Shown: piece after piece, positions 33,187 to 42,558 of the stretch
Numbering within the stretch: the first letter of the stretch is position 1
Layout of the letters: every line of letters starts with the position of its first letter
From: UBA6107 sp964533735
Lineage (GTDB): Bacteria > Chloroflexota > Anaerolineae > Anaerolineales > Anaerolineaceae
Assembly (NCBI GenBank): GCA_964533735.1
Contig: CAZHMD010000001.1
Location: 558,001 to 622,000, forward strand
DNA length: 64,000 nucleotides
Direction: 5' to 3'
Made by a program: the position numbers and the translations under genes
The notes under the pieces: generated by a model
What the model was told of the DNA's origin: nothing
Database searches by the model: none
What the model saw: the letters and a program-made list of their open reading frames with translations, nothing else

Positions 33187-35220
33187 CTATTTTTCCACTA
33201 TGGTGATTGAATACTGTGCCTTCTGGCGGGTAAAGCGGTTGGACCCGCTGACCACGAGCACGGTCTCTGCCTGGGTTGGCTTTCCTCTAAATTGAATGGT
33301 AAGCGTTTCGCCCGCTGCAACCTGGAACTTCAGGATCGGGTTCGAACTGTCAACGGTATTGATCAGCGAAACCAGGTAGGTTTGAGGCAGCAGGTTTTCG
33401 ATCCACGCAAAGCCATCTGCCATCCACCCGCCGTCATCCTCATCAAGGTCTGCCGTGTAATTAATCTGCGGGATGGATAGATTATCGAGAGTGAACCCTT
33501 CTCCGGTGACAGCTCCATCGGTCACATAATCAAAGCGTAATTCCACTTTTTTACCGGCATATTCTGAAAGGTCAACAGATTCAGTGATCCACCCGTCGCT
33601 CTGTCCGTTATAGCCGCATCCATAATTGTTCCCTGTTGGATCGTAGAAAGAACAGGAAGGCGTGTCCACAATTTTCCAATCATCCTCCCTGGTTGATGCC
33701 ATCAGGTAGAGGTAATCATAATCAGATTCAATGTCATACCACGTGTCGTATGTCAGTATGATTGGCGCAGTCACATTTGTAAAATCAAATTCCCGGGAAA
33801 GCAAAATGTCGGAGGAATCTCCGCGATTTGACCACCAGAATTTTCCATGGTCCTCAGCGGGCAGCGGAAGCACACCAACCACCGGCTGCCCTGTGAATGT
33901 GATTTCATAATTTCCACTGCAATCTAGGGCAATGTAATCCGTCCCGAATTGCGACACATCCGCCTGGATTGAGGCGTTGTTGCAATCATAAATTGCATCG
34001 GTGGATTCCATCCTGGGTGCTGACGAATAATTGGAATATTTATAACGGCCATCCAAAACAGATGAATCCTGGAGGTAATTCGTGATCACCCAATCAGCGA
34101 AAAGATCATCTGCCTTGTAAACTTGATTCGTAACGGGATCTTTCACATCTCGCTCTTCAAGAATCTGGTCGATACTGACAAATCCGTTATCCTCATCAGC
34201 CACCACTGCTCGCGTGAACTCCTCGCCGAAACGGTCTAGCATGTAGGCGACAAACAGGAAACTAGCGCCGTAATGCGGTCCAGTCTCGTTTGAATCCCCG
34301 GGCCAATAATTGAGCTGCAGGTCAGGAGCATAGCTGAAGAGGTAATCAAATCCTCCAGCTTCGTAACCGTTTAACAAGGTTGATAATTCTGAAAAACCCT
34401 CATTTACCCAAAGTTCCTCATTGGCATCATGGTATCCATGGATGAGGTGCTGAAGTTCATGCGCCATTACGCTCAGGGTATAGGGGTCGGTGATTGTTTG
34501 AACATCCGCGTTCACGTAGAACATTTCGTGCGCGTTCGAGTAGGGATGAACAGATTGTAGAACCACGTCCGTGGATGCTGATAATCCGGCAACATTTCCC
34601 CCCAACCCGGTTGCATATAAAATAAACAGGTGCGGGTCGTTATCCACTCCCGGGATCCATTCTTTGCCGAAGAATTCCTGGTTCGTGGGATAAATTTGTG
34701 AAGAAAACTGGTCCATTAAAGTTTTTAGATCATCCTTGTCAAAATATACCCCGTCCTCGATCCAAAAGTAGATATCATCAGTCTCATACTGCAGTGTTGC
34801 TGGAGCCAACCTGTTTTCATTTGTGTCTGTATTAAGCACGAAAAAGTCCAGCTCATCACCTACCTGGTATTCAATCGGTGCCTGGTCCAGGTGAGTTTGG
34901 ACGTTCACTTTTCCTTCGAATTTTTCTGCCAATTCATTCAAATTAGCGGTAGGAATGACCGTGTCTTCCAGTAACTTCGAAATCCCCGATGCTGCCGCCA
35001 CCAATTCGCCATCGTCAACGCTCCATGGGGTGATTTTTATTTGCGGAACCTGGGTTGCAGCTTGCGTGGATGAAACGGGGTCTGTGGGTAGAAGTGTATT
35101 GAGTTCCGGCATCAAGCGGTTTGCCAACAGGAAAACTGCACCGCACAAAACAGAAATGATCAAACAGCCGCCCAATGCGATCAAAAATACGATTAAGATG
35201 GTTTTCTCAGACTTATCCAT
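33187..35220 (-). CDS. Secreted/anchored zinc metallopeptidase, immune-inhibitor-A-like
   Basis: A 677-residue protein with an N-terminal membrane segment (about 8-34) and an extracytoplasmic peptidase. The zinc motif HELQH lies at 254-258, followed by WVNEGFSE with E274 and E278, a gluzincin-like arrangement close to the M30 type. The C-terminal part (about 430-600) has the WWSNRGDSSD, GCGYNGQSDG and YAGKKVELRFDYVTDG blocks of immune inhibitor A-type beta-sandwich domains, then a short strand-rich tail. It likely cuts extracellular proteins. The start overlaps the end of the upstream O-antigen-ligase-like gene by 8 bases, which ties it to the polysaccharide operon. Confidence 0.8.
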   Translation of the reverse strand: MDKSEKTILIVFLIALGGCLIISVLCGAVFLLANRLMPELNTLLPTDPVSSTQAATQVPQIKITPWSVDDGELVAAASGISKLLEDTVIPTANLNELAEKFEGKVNVQTHLDQAPIEYQVGDELDFFVLNTDTNENRLAPATLQYETDDIYFWIEDGVYFDKDDLKTLMDQFSSQIYPTNQEFFGKEWIPGVDNDPHLFILYATGLGGNVAGLSASTDVVLQSVHPYSNAHEMFYVNADVQTITDPYTLSVMAHELQHLIHGYHDANEELWVNEGFSELSTLLNGYEAGGFDYLFSYAPDLQLNYWPGDSNETGPHYGASFLFVAYMLDRFGEEFTRAVVADEDNGFVSIDQILEERDVKDPVTNQVYKADDLFADWVITNYLQDSSVLDGRYKYSNYSSAPRMESTDAIYDCNNASIQADVSQFGTDYIALDCSGNYEITFTGQPVVGVLPLPAEDHGKFWWSNRGDSSDILLSREFDFTNVTAPIILTYDTWYDIESDYDYLYLMASTREDDWKIVDTPSCSFYDPTGNNYGCGYNGQSDGWITESVDLSEYAGKKVELRFDYVTDGAVTGEGFTLDNLSIPQINYTADLDEDDGGWMADGFAWIENLLPQTYLVSLINTVDSSNPILKFQVAAGETLTIQFRGKPTQAETVLVVSGSNRFTRQKAQYSITIVEK

Positions 35221-36682
35221 TTACATTGCTCCAATTCGACGAATCACTCCAGCGCCAGATGGCAGCCACCAGACCAAGAGTAAACCAATAATAGGGTAAT
35301 GCCAGGCTGTCAACGCTGAAACCTTCGACAATGAAGGCAATCAACATAAAGACACCCATCCAACCAATTGTAACTTGTAGTTGACCCGGGCTTCTGATCA
35401 GATCGATAGACGTGATCAACCCTGCAACCAGGAAAACCAGGAACAGTGAGAATCCGATGATCCCGGTTTCACCGAGCAGGCGCGTCCACAGGTTCTTGAT
35501 ATTCAATATGTTCTCAGTGCGGAATAGCAGGTTCCTGGTTTCAGTCAGTTGCCAGCCGTACTCCGGAAGATAGTCTGTAAAATATGCGCCGGAATTACTT
35601 AGCCCCACACCGGCAATCGGGAAATCGTTAAATATTCGCCAACCTGTATGCCAGTAGGCTACTCGCTCTCCAAATTGGAGATTATCCGCATACTTCATGA
35701 TCGGGTTTTGAGTGTCTGATTTGAATTGAAAAACAGTTTCCATACGCGGGTCAATCTTGCTGAGCACAAACAGCCCGAGCACACCAATCCCTATGTAAAG
35801 GAAAATAACGCCAAATATAGCTATTGCGCTGACAAGTGCGCGTTTTTTCACTTTCCAATGGTCCAATAACCATCGCACTAATCTGACATTAAGCAGGATG
35901 AAGAGAAATGCCAGCACCAGCATAAACGCAGCCAATCCTCCCCGTGAAAATGTGAGGAACAGTACAGCCAGGCCAAGACCCAGGAGAATATTCTCGATGG
36001 AAAAAAACCAGATCCTGAACTTATGTACGGAAGTTTTCTTGATGGTGGCAGCCAACCAGAAAGGAAGGTAAACCAGGTTAAGTTGGTTTGCCAGCCAGGA
36101 GGGTTCTGATGCAAAACCGGTTGTGCGCTTATCAAACAAAACTGTCGTGGAGAATATTCGCTGAAAATCCCTTACCCATTGGGGAAAATCATGCAGCGGC
36201 AGCCAGGCAATGAATTGGATGAGCGACCACACCAGCATGATGACGCCCCCCACATTTATCGCCTTCAACGTTAGAGTAATCCTTTGGTTACTGGATGGCA
36301 TCCCTGTTGAGACGATGTATATCAGGGCTCCCAATCCCAGGGTTGCTATTGCTTCTATCAGGTTGGATGTTGTGGAACTCCCCGGATAGTATGGGGTTTC
36401 GCGGAAGAAGGCGAGTGCTGCTGTCAACACACAAAACAAGGTGAAATAAATCGCAATTTTTACCTGGAATGGAAATCTTCCACCGCGGAGGATATAAGCG
36501 GGGAGCCATACCAACGCCAATATGAGGACAATAAACCCGGAAGCTGGTGCCACCGAGCTGGTGCGCAGGAGTTGTGCAAATATCGGTAAACTGGAAACAG
36601 GTAAACTTACCACCAGTGCGATCCACAGCCAGAAACTGATCTTTTCCCAGGTGTTGCTTGCGTTTGTTCCGGTCAATTTCAT
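35213..36682 (-). CDS. O-antigen ligase/polymerase-like membrane protein (Wzy/WaaL family)
   Basis: A 489-residue polytopic protein with about twelve hydrophobic segments and a large extracytoplasmic loop before the last few segments. The loop region contains FGERVAYWHTGWRIFNDFPIAGVG, the WzyC/ligase signature with FPIAGVG. Members polymerise or ligate lipid-linked glycans on the outer face. Coupled on both sides: ATGA overlap with the Wzz-like gene upstream, 8-base overlap with the metallopeptidase downstream. In a monoderm-like bacterium it more likely polymerises surface polysaccharide or glycosylates proteins than ligates O-antigen. Confidence 0.88.
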   Translation of the reverse strand: MKLTGTNASNTWEKISFWLWIALVVSLPVSSLPIFAQLLRTSSVAPASGFIVLILALVWLPAYILRGGRFPFQVKIAIYFTLFCVLTAALAFFRETPYYPGSSTTSNLIEAIATLGLGALIYIVSTGMPSSNQRITLTLKAINVGGVIMLVWSLIQFIAWLPLHDFPQWVRDFQRIFSTTVLFDKRTTGFASEPSWLANQLNLVYLPFWLAATIKKTSVHKFRIWFFSIENILLGLGLAVLFLTFSRGGLAAFMLVLAFLFILLNVRLVRWLLDHWKVKKRALVSAIAIFGVIFLYIGIGVLGLFVLSKIDPRMETVFQFKSDTQNPIMKYADNLQFGERVAYWHTGWRIFNDFPIAGVGLSNSGAYFTDYLPEYGWQLTETRNLLFRTENILNIKNLWTRLLGETGIIGFSLFLVFLVAGLITSIDLIRSPGQLQVTIGWMGVFMLIAFIVEGFSVDSLALPYYWFTLGLVAAIWRWSDSSNWSNVNG

Positions 36683-37455
36683 GTTATTTGAGTTTTTCCC
36701 CGGAATAGGACCCCCAATGCAACAACCAATCCGATTAATCCCCCGGCAAGAACAGTTAAGTTCTGCCTGAACAAAACCGGTGAGGTGGATACTTCAGGTT
36801 CTTTCGTCAGTTCAAAGCTGAGGTTGGTTAAAAGGATCGAATTTCGGTAGGGTAGAGATGCGTCCGGTTGGCTTGAACTGTTCAAAAATTGCCGCAGCTC
36901 TTCCAATTCCTGGCTTGAACAACCGGAGGAAACAGGTTCCACAATCACAATGCGGCTGAGGCATTCCTCAAGGGTATATCGGGCGACCTGGATTTGAAAT
37001 GCATCCATTGCATCTGTCTTGAGGGTGGTAAGTGCATTGAGCGCTTCGTTTCCCCAGGATTGAGCAATCATTTGTGCCGTCACCGGATCGGACGCCCGTG
37101 CGGTTAACAACCAGTCATAACCTTTGCGTATGGGGGTCAATCCGTTGAGGATTTCGTCTGCAGAATCATTAACGTCCTGGCTGAGAACACTTTCCACTAC
37201 AGATTCGCGCACTGCTGTGGAATCGATCACATCTCCCACCGCCATGATGAGATGGTCCAATTCAAAATCTTGCAGACTTCCAGTATATGCATAATCCACG
37301 GCAGTGGTAATGGTAGCCTGTGACTGGTAAACCGGTTTTTGCGCGCGCGTGATAAGCATCCCCGCCAAACCACCGAGCACCATGGCCAGGACCAGAACCC
37401 ACCATCTTCGCGCAATTGTTTTGATCAGCTCAGAGGGAACAAAATCATTTTCCAT
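36679..37455 (-). CDS. Wzz/YveK-type polysaccharide chain-length protein
   Basis: A 258-residue protein with membrane segments near both ends (about 18-35 and 230-250) and an extracytoplasmic coiled-coil domain, the standard layout of Wzz_N proteins. PVYQSQATITTAVDYAY follows the first segment. It regulates chain length in Wzy-type polymerisation, consistent with the coupled polymerase downstream. No cytosolic kinase domain is fused. A consensus TATAAT lies on the minus strand at 37482-37487 with GGGAG before the start; no -35 is seen. Confidence 0.85.
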   Translation of the reverse strand: MENDFVPSELIKTIARRWWVLVLAMVLGGLAGMLITRAQKPVYQSQATITTAVDYAYTGSLQDFELDHLIMAVGDVIDSTAVRESVVESVLSQDVNDSADEILNGLTPIRKGYDWLLTARASDPVTAQMIAQSWGNEALNALTTLKTDAMDAFQIQVARYTLEECLSRIVIVEPVSSGCSSQELEELRQFLNSSSQPDASLPYRNSILLTNLSFELTKEPEVSTSPVLFRQNLTVLAGGLIGLVVALGVLFRGKTQIT

Positions 37456-37499
37456 TGGTTCAAGAACTCCCTATGGCGATAATTATACCCTTTGCAACA

Positions 37500-37528
37500 A
37501 AAAGACCTGGATCAGCTCCAGGTCTTTT
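37500..37528 (-). terminator. Terminator between the Thr/Pro-stalk gene and the Wzz-like gene
   Basis: AAAAGACCTGG / CCAGGTCTTTT (11 bp), loop ATCAGCT, followed by T on the minus strand. It ends the upstream stalk-protein gene. Confidence 0.88.
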
Positions 37529-37547
37529 GCTTCTTCTTATTACGCTG

Positions 37548-38261
37548 TTATTTTGGGATGAAATTGATAAGTACCAGGTTTTGAGTGCAGGACGATGATG
37601 TACTGAATGGCACTGGATTGGTGACAGGATTCGCCTGCGCGTCAAACACCTGGATGGTCAATAAATCAGTTGATGCCACAGCGCTCGAGCCAAGTTCGAT
37701 CTCGTAGCCGCCCACCCCGTACGGACTTCCTGCAACCATCCCCGCGATTCCAATTTTCGTGAAAGGCGCACCATTGTATATACCTGCAACTTTTACCACG
37801 TAATACACCAGGGGATTCCCAGCTGCATCAAAAATCTGACCTGCAACTCCCTGCCAGTTGCACGCCTCGGCTTTGTGAGCAAAATTCACAATGAAGGTCG
37901 GTGTGCCAGCCTGAAAGGCAAATTGATCCACGATCGGGGTTGCTGCAATCGTCGCAGTGGGAGGGATGCTGGTGGCTGTTTTTGTAGGTGCCACTGTCGC
38001 AGTCGGTGGGACTGCCGTCGAAGTTGCTGTCGGTGTGAATGTGGCTGTGGAAGGCACTGTCGTCGCCACAGGAGGGACACTTGTATTGCTAGGAATCACC
38101 GTTGGTTCAATTGTCACATCTGTTGGAATTGGTGTGGTAGTGTCAACAATAATAGCCGTGGGAGTAGGGGTTTGAACAGGCGTGATAAAACCTTCCCCAA
38201 ATATCAGGGTAAAAGTCGCCATTGTCAGCAATACCAGAGACCAGAAAATATTTTTTAGCAT
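37548..38261 (-). CDS. Secreted protein with Thr/Pro-rich stalk and unknown C-terminal domain
   Basis: A 237-residue protein starting at 38261, where GGAGGTAAGT stands directly before the ATG. An N-terminal signal or anchor (LKNIFWSLVLLTMATFTLIFG) is followed by a stalk of about 80 residues with repeated P-T-A-T, S-T and V-P-P units, the kind often O-glycosylated. Residues 115-237 form a strand-rich domain with two Cys (in EACNWQG and SSSCTQ) that may bond, unlike known families. It stands at the head of the chain-length/ligase gene group and is separated from it by a terminator. It may be a surface glycoprotein or glycan-linked substrate of this locus; that is inference. Confidence 0.7.
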   Translation of the reverse strand: MLKNIFWSLVLLTMATFTLIFGEGFITPVQTPTPTAIIVDTTTPIPTDVTIEPTVIPSNTSVPPVATTVPSTATFTPTATSTAVPPTATVAPTKTATSIPPTATIAATPIVDQFAFQAGTPTFIVNFAHKAEACNWQGVAGQIFDAAGNPLVYYVVKVAGIYNGAPFTKIGIAGMVAGSPYGVGGYEIELGSSAVASTDLLTIQVFDAQANPVTNPVPFSTSSSCTQNLVLINFIPK

Positions 38262-38425
38262 ACTTACCTCCATCAATCGATTCGTTATACTGGTGCAGGT
38301 TTTATGCCAACGGAACCAGGAATGAAATATTCTTTTGGGTTTATGGCAATTTATCCCCACGTTTGCCTCTTTACGTTCAATGATTTTGGCTTTGATTCAA
38401 TGAACCGGAAAACCATGATGTAGAA

Positions 38426-38431
38426 TATAAT
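38426..38431 (+). promoter_or_regulatory. TATAAT -10 element before the bi-domain oxidoreductase gene
   Basis: TATAAT at 38426-38431, 17 bases before the ATG at 38449. AAAGGTG lies between the two and would serve as ribosome site. No matching -35 is seen. Confidence 0.5.
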
Positions 38432-38448
38432 TTGAGAAAGGTGATCCC

Positions 38449-40602
38449 ATGAAACAAGTCCTGCAAAACATGCGTGATGGAAAAACAACTGTCACTAACG
38501 TCCCGGTGCCCGCGGTCAAGCGTAACAGTGCACTCGTGCGCACCATGGCATCACTGGTGTCTGCCGGTACTGAACGTATGCTGGTGGAGTTCGCTGAGAA
38601 GAATTTAATTTCCAAAGCCACCTCCCGCCCGGACCTGGTGAAACAGGTCATTTCAAAAGCGAGGCGTGAGGGAGTAATCCCAACAATTGAAGCTGCCTTC
38701 AACAAACTCGACCAGCCCATGTCCCTGGGTTATTCCTCCGCGGGAATCATTGAAGAAATCGGGCGTGACCTGGTGGGATTTCAACCAGGTGACCGGGTGG
38801 CTTGCGCCGGCGGTGGATTTGCCGTGCATGCTGAATATGGCGTAGTTCCCCAAAACCTCCTCGTTGCCCTCCCTGATAATGTGGATTTCGATTCTGCAGC
38901 GTTTGCCACCCTGGGTGCCATTGCCTTGCAGGGTTTCCGCCTGGCAAAACCCCAGCTGGGGGAATCGGTTTGTGTTATTGGATTAGGTCTTTTGGGATTA
39001 CTGGCTATACAGATTGCGCGTGCCGCGGGTTGTCTGGCATTTGGTGTCGACATTGACGCCAGGCGTGTGGATCTGGCCCATCAATTGGGGTGTGAAGCCG
39101 TGATTCGCGAGGGTTGTGAAGCCCGGGCACTTGCCTTCACTCGCGCTCGAGGGTTCGATCATGTACTTATCTGCGCGGATACGCACGCCAATGATCCGGT
39201 GGAATTAGCCGGACTTCTGGCGCGCGACCGCGGGACCGTTGTCGCCATTGGCGCGTTTGGCATGGACATTCCTCGTAAAGTTTATTATGAGAAAGAACTC
39301 GTTTTCAAGATCTCCCGCTCCTATGGTCCGGGTCGTTATGACCCCACTTACGAAGAAGCCGGCAAGGATTATCCCTACGGCTACGTCCGCTGGACCGAAG
39401 GGCGTAATATAGCCGCCTTTATTGACCTTTTGGCAAAGAACCTGGTGGATGTTAAACCCCTTATCTCGCACCGCTTCCCCATTGAGCAAGCGGAGGAAGC
39501 CTACGATCTGATCACCGGTAAGAGTAAAGAGGCTTTTCTTGGGGTGTTGCTCACTTACCCTGAGCACGAAAGATCGGTCACCCCTCGCAAAGTGACTTTC
39601 CAGCAAAATATGCAACATCCGTCTGCCCCGCTGCAGGTTGGTGTTCTCGGAGCGGGTAATTATGCCCAGACAGTCTTCCTGCCGGCGATTAAAAAAGCTG
39701 GTGGAACCACGCTGACCACGATCGCCTCCGCATCAGGATTAAGTGCAGCGCATGCCGCTCAAAAGTTTGGCTTTGCCGCTGCCGCCTCCGATGAGAACGA
39801 GATCCTCGCCAATCCTGGCATTAATACAGTCGTTATCCTCACCCGCCACCAGCAGCATGCCCGACAGGTGATCACCGCCCTCCAAAACGGCAAAGCCGTC
39901 TATTGTGAAAAACCACTCGCCATCACCCGGCAGGAATTGGATGAGGTCGAAGAAACGCTCTCGAAGCTGCCCGGGGCATTCCTCACTGTCGGCTTCAACC
40001 GCCGCTATGCCCCTTATGCCGTCAAGTTGAAAGAGTTCATCCAAACCGCGAATACCCCCATGGTGATTAACTACCGTATTAACGCCGGCTTCCTGCCAAC
40101 CAATCATTGGCTGCATGACCCTGCCCAGGGCGGCGGACGGATTATTGGTGAAGGCTGCCACTTCATTGACCTATGCACCTTCTTCACCGGTCAAAACCCG
40201 GTCTCGGCGGCCACCCAGGCGCTGCCGGATGGCGGTCAATTCCAGCAGGACAACTGCTCCATCACTTTACGTTATCCCGATGGTTCAATCGCCGTCATCC
40301 ATTACCTGGCAAACGGCAACAAGAACTTCCCCAAGGAACGCATCGAAGTCTTTGCCGGCGGCAGGATTGCCGTCCTCGACGATTTCCGTACGCTGGAATT
40401 GGTCACCGAGGTAAAGCGAAGCACCCTTCGCTCTCAATTGAGCCAGGACAAGGGTCACCTGGCTTCCTGGCAGAATTTTCTCCAGTCCGTTACAAGGTCG
40501 ATCCCACCGATCCCCTATGACGAATTGTTGTCCGTCACCCGCGCAAGTTTTGCTGCAGTGGAATCAATAAACACAGGCAAACCAGTGTTGTTGAATGAGT
40601 AA
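38449..40602 (+). CDS. Bi-domain oxidoreductase: MDR-type dehydrogenase fused to Gfo/Idh/MocA domain
   Basis: A 717-residue fusion. Residues 1-370 form a medium-chain dehydrogenase (NAD(P) Rossmann motif GLGLLGLLAIQ near 181, GDRVACAGGG) without the Cys ligands of a catalytic zinc. Residues 390-717 are a Gfo/Idh/MocA oxidoreductase (VGVLGAGNYAQ near 396, YCEKPLAIT for the sugar site). Such fusions occur beside heparinase II/III and glycosyltransferase genes in polysaccharide loci, as here. It may oxidise or epimerise a sugar or sugar-nucleotide. The order of domains and lack of stop between them are clear; the reaction is unknown. Confidence 0.88.
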   Translation: MKQVLQNMRDGKTTVTNVPVPAVKRNSALVRTMASLVSAGTERMLVEFAEKNLISKATSRPDLVKQVISKARREGVIPTIEAAFNKLDQPMSLGYSSAGIIEEIGRDLVGFQPGDRVACAGGGFAVHAEYGVVPQNLLVALPDNVDFDSAAFATLGAIALQGFRLAKPQLGESVCVIGLGLLGLLAIQIARAAGCLAFGVDIDARRVDLAHQLGCEAVIREGCEARALAFTRARGFDHVLICADTHANDPVELAGLLARDRGTVVAIGAFGMDIPRKVYYEKELVFKISRSYGPGRYDPTYEEAGKDYPYGYVRWTEGRNIAAFIDLLAKNLVDVKPLISHRFPIEQAEEAYDLITGKSKEAFLGVLLTYPEHERSVTPRKVTFQQNMQHPSAPLQVGVLGAGNYAQTVFLPAIKKAGGTTLTTIASASGLSAAHAAQKFGFAAAASDENEILANPGINTVVILTRHQQHARQVITALQNGKAVYCEKPLAITRQELDEVEETLSKLPGAFLTVGFNRRYAPYAVKLKEFIQTANTPMVINYRINAGFLPTNHWLHDPAQGGGRIIGEGCHFIDLCTFFTGQNPVSAATQALPDGGQFQQDNCSITLRYPDGSIAVIHYLANGNKNFPKERIEVFAGGRIAVLDDFRTLELVTEVKRSTLRSQLSQDKGHLASWQNFLQSVTRSIPPIPYDELLSVTRASFAAVESINTGKPVLLNE

Positions 40603-40621
40603 CTGGCGGGATTGACTCCAC

Positions 40622-42556
40622 TTGAATAAGATTCGAAAATTCTCCCTGCTGTTAACTGAGATCGGATTGCCGTCCCTGGCTGCCTTTGCTGCTTACCGCC
40701 TTAAATTTAAGTTTGGGCTATTCAATTCCTCAACCCTGAAGAAGCACAAGCAATTTTTGAACGTTCCTTTAAATATCAGCCCGTTCGAAAAAACCCTATG
40801 GCTGCGCTTCAATCACAACGTCAATGTTGGAAATACCTCGATTGAAATTGCGGATGAAATTACCAGGGGTCTTTATCGACCCTTCGGTGGCGAGCCCCGC
40901 CCCCTTGATCTTTCACTTGAACAACCCCTGCTGGATTGGACGGAGTATGGCGATACCGTCGGGGACGAGGACATCAAGAACATTTGGGAACCAGCCAGGT
41001 TTTCATGGGCGCTCTACCTTGCGCGAGCCTACAGCGTCACCAGCAAAGAGAGTTACCTGGAAGCCTTTTGGCAGTATTTCGAATCATTTGCAACCGCCAA
41101 CCCAGCCTATCTTGGACCCAACTGGGTTTCAGCCCAGGAAGTTGCCCTGCGGGCAATCAACTGGCTGATGATCCTCCCCATACTGGAGCAGGCATCTTGC
41201 ACCACCCCCACCCGTATGGAATTAATGAAGCAGTCACTCTGGCAGCATCTCTTGCGCATTCCACCGACGATCAACTATGCGAAATCGCAAGACAACAATC
41301 ACCTCCTCAGCGAAGCTCTTGGAATGTACATGCTGGGTGATTTTTTCGCCTCACAATCACGCCAGGCAAAGGACTGGAAGGTTAAAGGAAGCTCGCTTTT
41401 TGAAAACGCCCTCCTGCGGCAGATCGAAGCCGATGGCACCTATACGCAACACAGTACTGCGTATCACCGCCTGATGCTGCACCTCGCGCTGCTTTACAAC
41501 TCCAGGAAACGCACGGATAGAGAGGCGATTCCCGGGATTGTATGTGCAAGGTTAGCCGCAGCCGCCAGCTGGATAACCGATCAGTTGGATCCCGAGAGCG
41601 GTAAGGTGCCCAACCTCGGGCACAATGATGGCACGCTGCTCCTCCCGCCCGGCTGCCGGGACTACAATGATTACCGCCCAACGGTCCAGGCAGCCATTAT
41701 TGCCTTCAGAGGTGCGGCAGTTTTACCTCCCGGTCCCTGGGATTCACTAACCAGTTTTCTCAATCTGCCTCTGCCTGCCGCTGTTGAGCCTTCAACGATC
41801 GTTTCCTCCACCGCCATTCACAAAGTCGGGCAGGATTCCCAATGGGCTGCCCTGCGGGCAGTTCAATTTTCCCAGCGTCCCGCCCATGCTGATCAATTAC
41901 ATGTTGATATGTGGTGGGATGGTCACAATATCGCCAGGGATGCCGGCACCTATTCTTACAATGCCCCACCACCCTGGCAGAACGCGCTGGTCAGCACCCG
42001 GGTTCACAATACCATAACCATTGACCACCTCGATCAAATGGCCCCGGCGGGCAAGTTCCTCTTCCTCGATCGCGCCCAGGCGCATTGGCTGCCCGGTGAG
42101 GACGGAAATACTCTCTCGGCTTATCACACGGGATACCAGAATAAAGGCATCACCCACACCCGATCATTGCGTTTTAATCCCGGAACCGGATTTTCGATTG
42201 TCGATCAAGTGGCGTTGAAAAAACCAACACAACCCCGCGAGGTCACCTTGCATTGGCTGCTGCCGGATTGGCAGTGGGCGTGGCAGGATGGAGTTCTGCA
42301 TCTCTCCCAACAAAACCATCACATTGACCTTTCCATTTATGCTCATTTCGCTGAACCTGAAACTGGGGTTGCGCCTGTCCAGCTGGAGTTGATTCGCGCC
42401 GGGGAAATTTTAATTGGGCAAAGGAACAATGAGATCATGGGCTGGGTCTCCCCCACTTACGGGGTCAGAGAGCCGGCACTATCGCTTTCATTAACCTGGA
42501 AGACGTCTCAATCTCTAACCATACACTCCGATTGGCTGTTGAAGAAGGATATCTGA
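40622..42556 (+). CDS. Heparinase II/III family protein
   Basis: A 644-residue protein of the heparinase II/III (alginate-lyase-like) family: an alpha-toroid N-terminal domain, including NWVSAQEVALRAINWLMI and SQDNNHLLSEALGMYMLG, and a C-terminal beta-sandwich with ADQLHVDMWWDGHNIARDAGTYSY and HNTITIDHLDQM. Members cut uronic-acid polysaccharides by elimination. The start appears to be TTG at 40622, because an in-frame TGA lies at 40613 and no early ATG is present. No signal peptide is evident, so it may be cytosolic or act in assembly. It sits between the bi-domain oxidoreductase and GT4, a recurring trio. Confidence 0.87.
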   Translation: MNKIRKFSLLLTEIGLPSLAAFAAYRLKFKFGLFNSSTLKKHKQFLNVPLNISPFEKTLWLRFNHNVNVGNTSIEIADEITRGLYRPFGGEPRPLDLSLEQPLLDWTEYGDTVGDEDIKNIWEPARFSWALYLARAYSVTSKESYLEAFWQYFESFATANPAYLGPNWVSAQEVALRAINWLMILPILEQASCTTPTRMELMKQSLWQHLLRIPPTINYAKSQDNNHLLSEALGMYMLGDFFASQSRQAKDWKVKGSSLFENALLRQIEADGTYTQHSTAYHRLMLHLALLYNSRKRTDREAIPGIVCARLAAAASWITDQLDPESGKVPNLGHNDGTLLLPPGCRDYNDYRPTVQAAIIAFRGAAVLPPGPWDSLTSFLNLPLPAAVEPSTIVSSTAIHKVGQDSQWAALRAVQFSQRPAHADQLHVDMWWDGHNIARDAGTYSYNAPPPWQNALVSTRVHNTITIDHLDQMAPAGKFLFLDRAQAHWLPGEDGNTLSAYHTGYQNKGITHTRSLRFNPGTGFSIVDQVALKKPTQPREVTLHWLLPDWQWAWQDGVLHLSQQNHHIDLSIYAHFAEPETGVAPVQLELIRAGEILIGQRNNEIMGWVSPTYGVREPALSLSLTWKTSQSLTIHSDWLLKKDI

Positions 42557-42558
42557 AC

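Noticed and set aside
37875..38258. Cys/Arg-rich open frame on the plus strand
   Set aside because: It is the antisense of the Thr/Pro repeat region; its strange composition is an artefact of that repeat.
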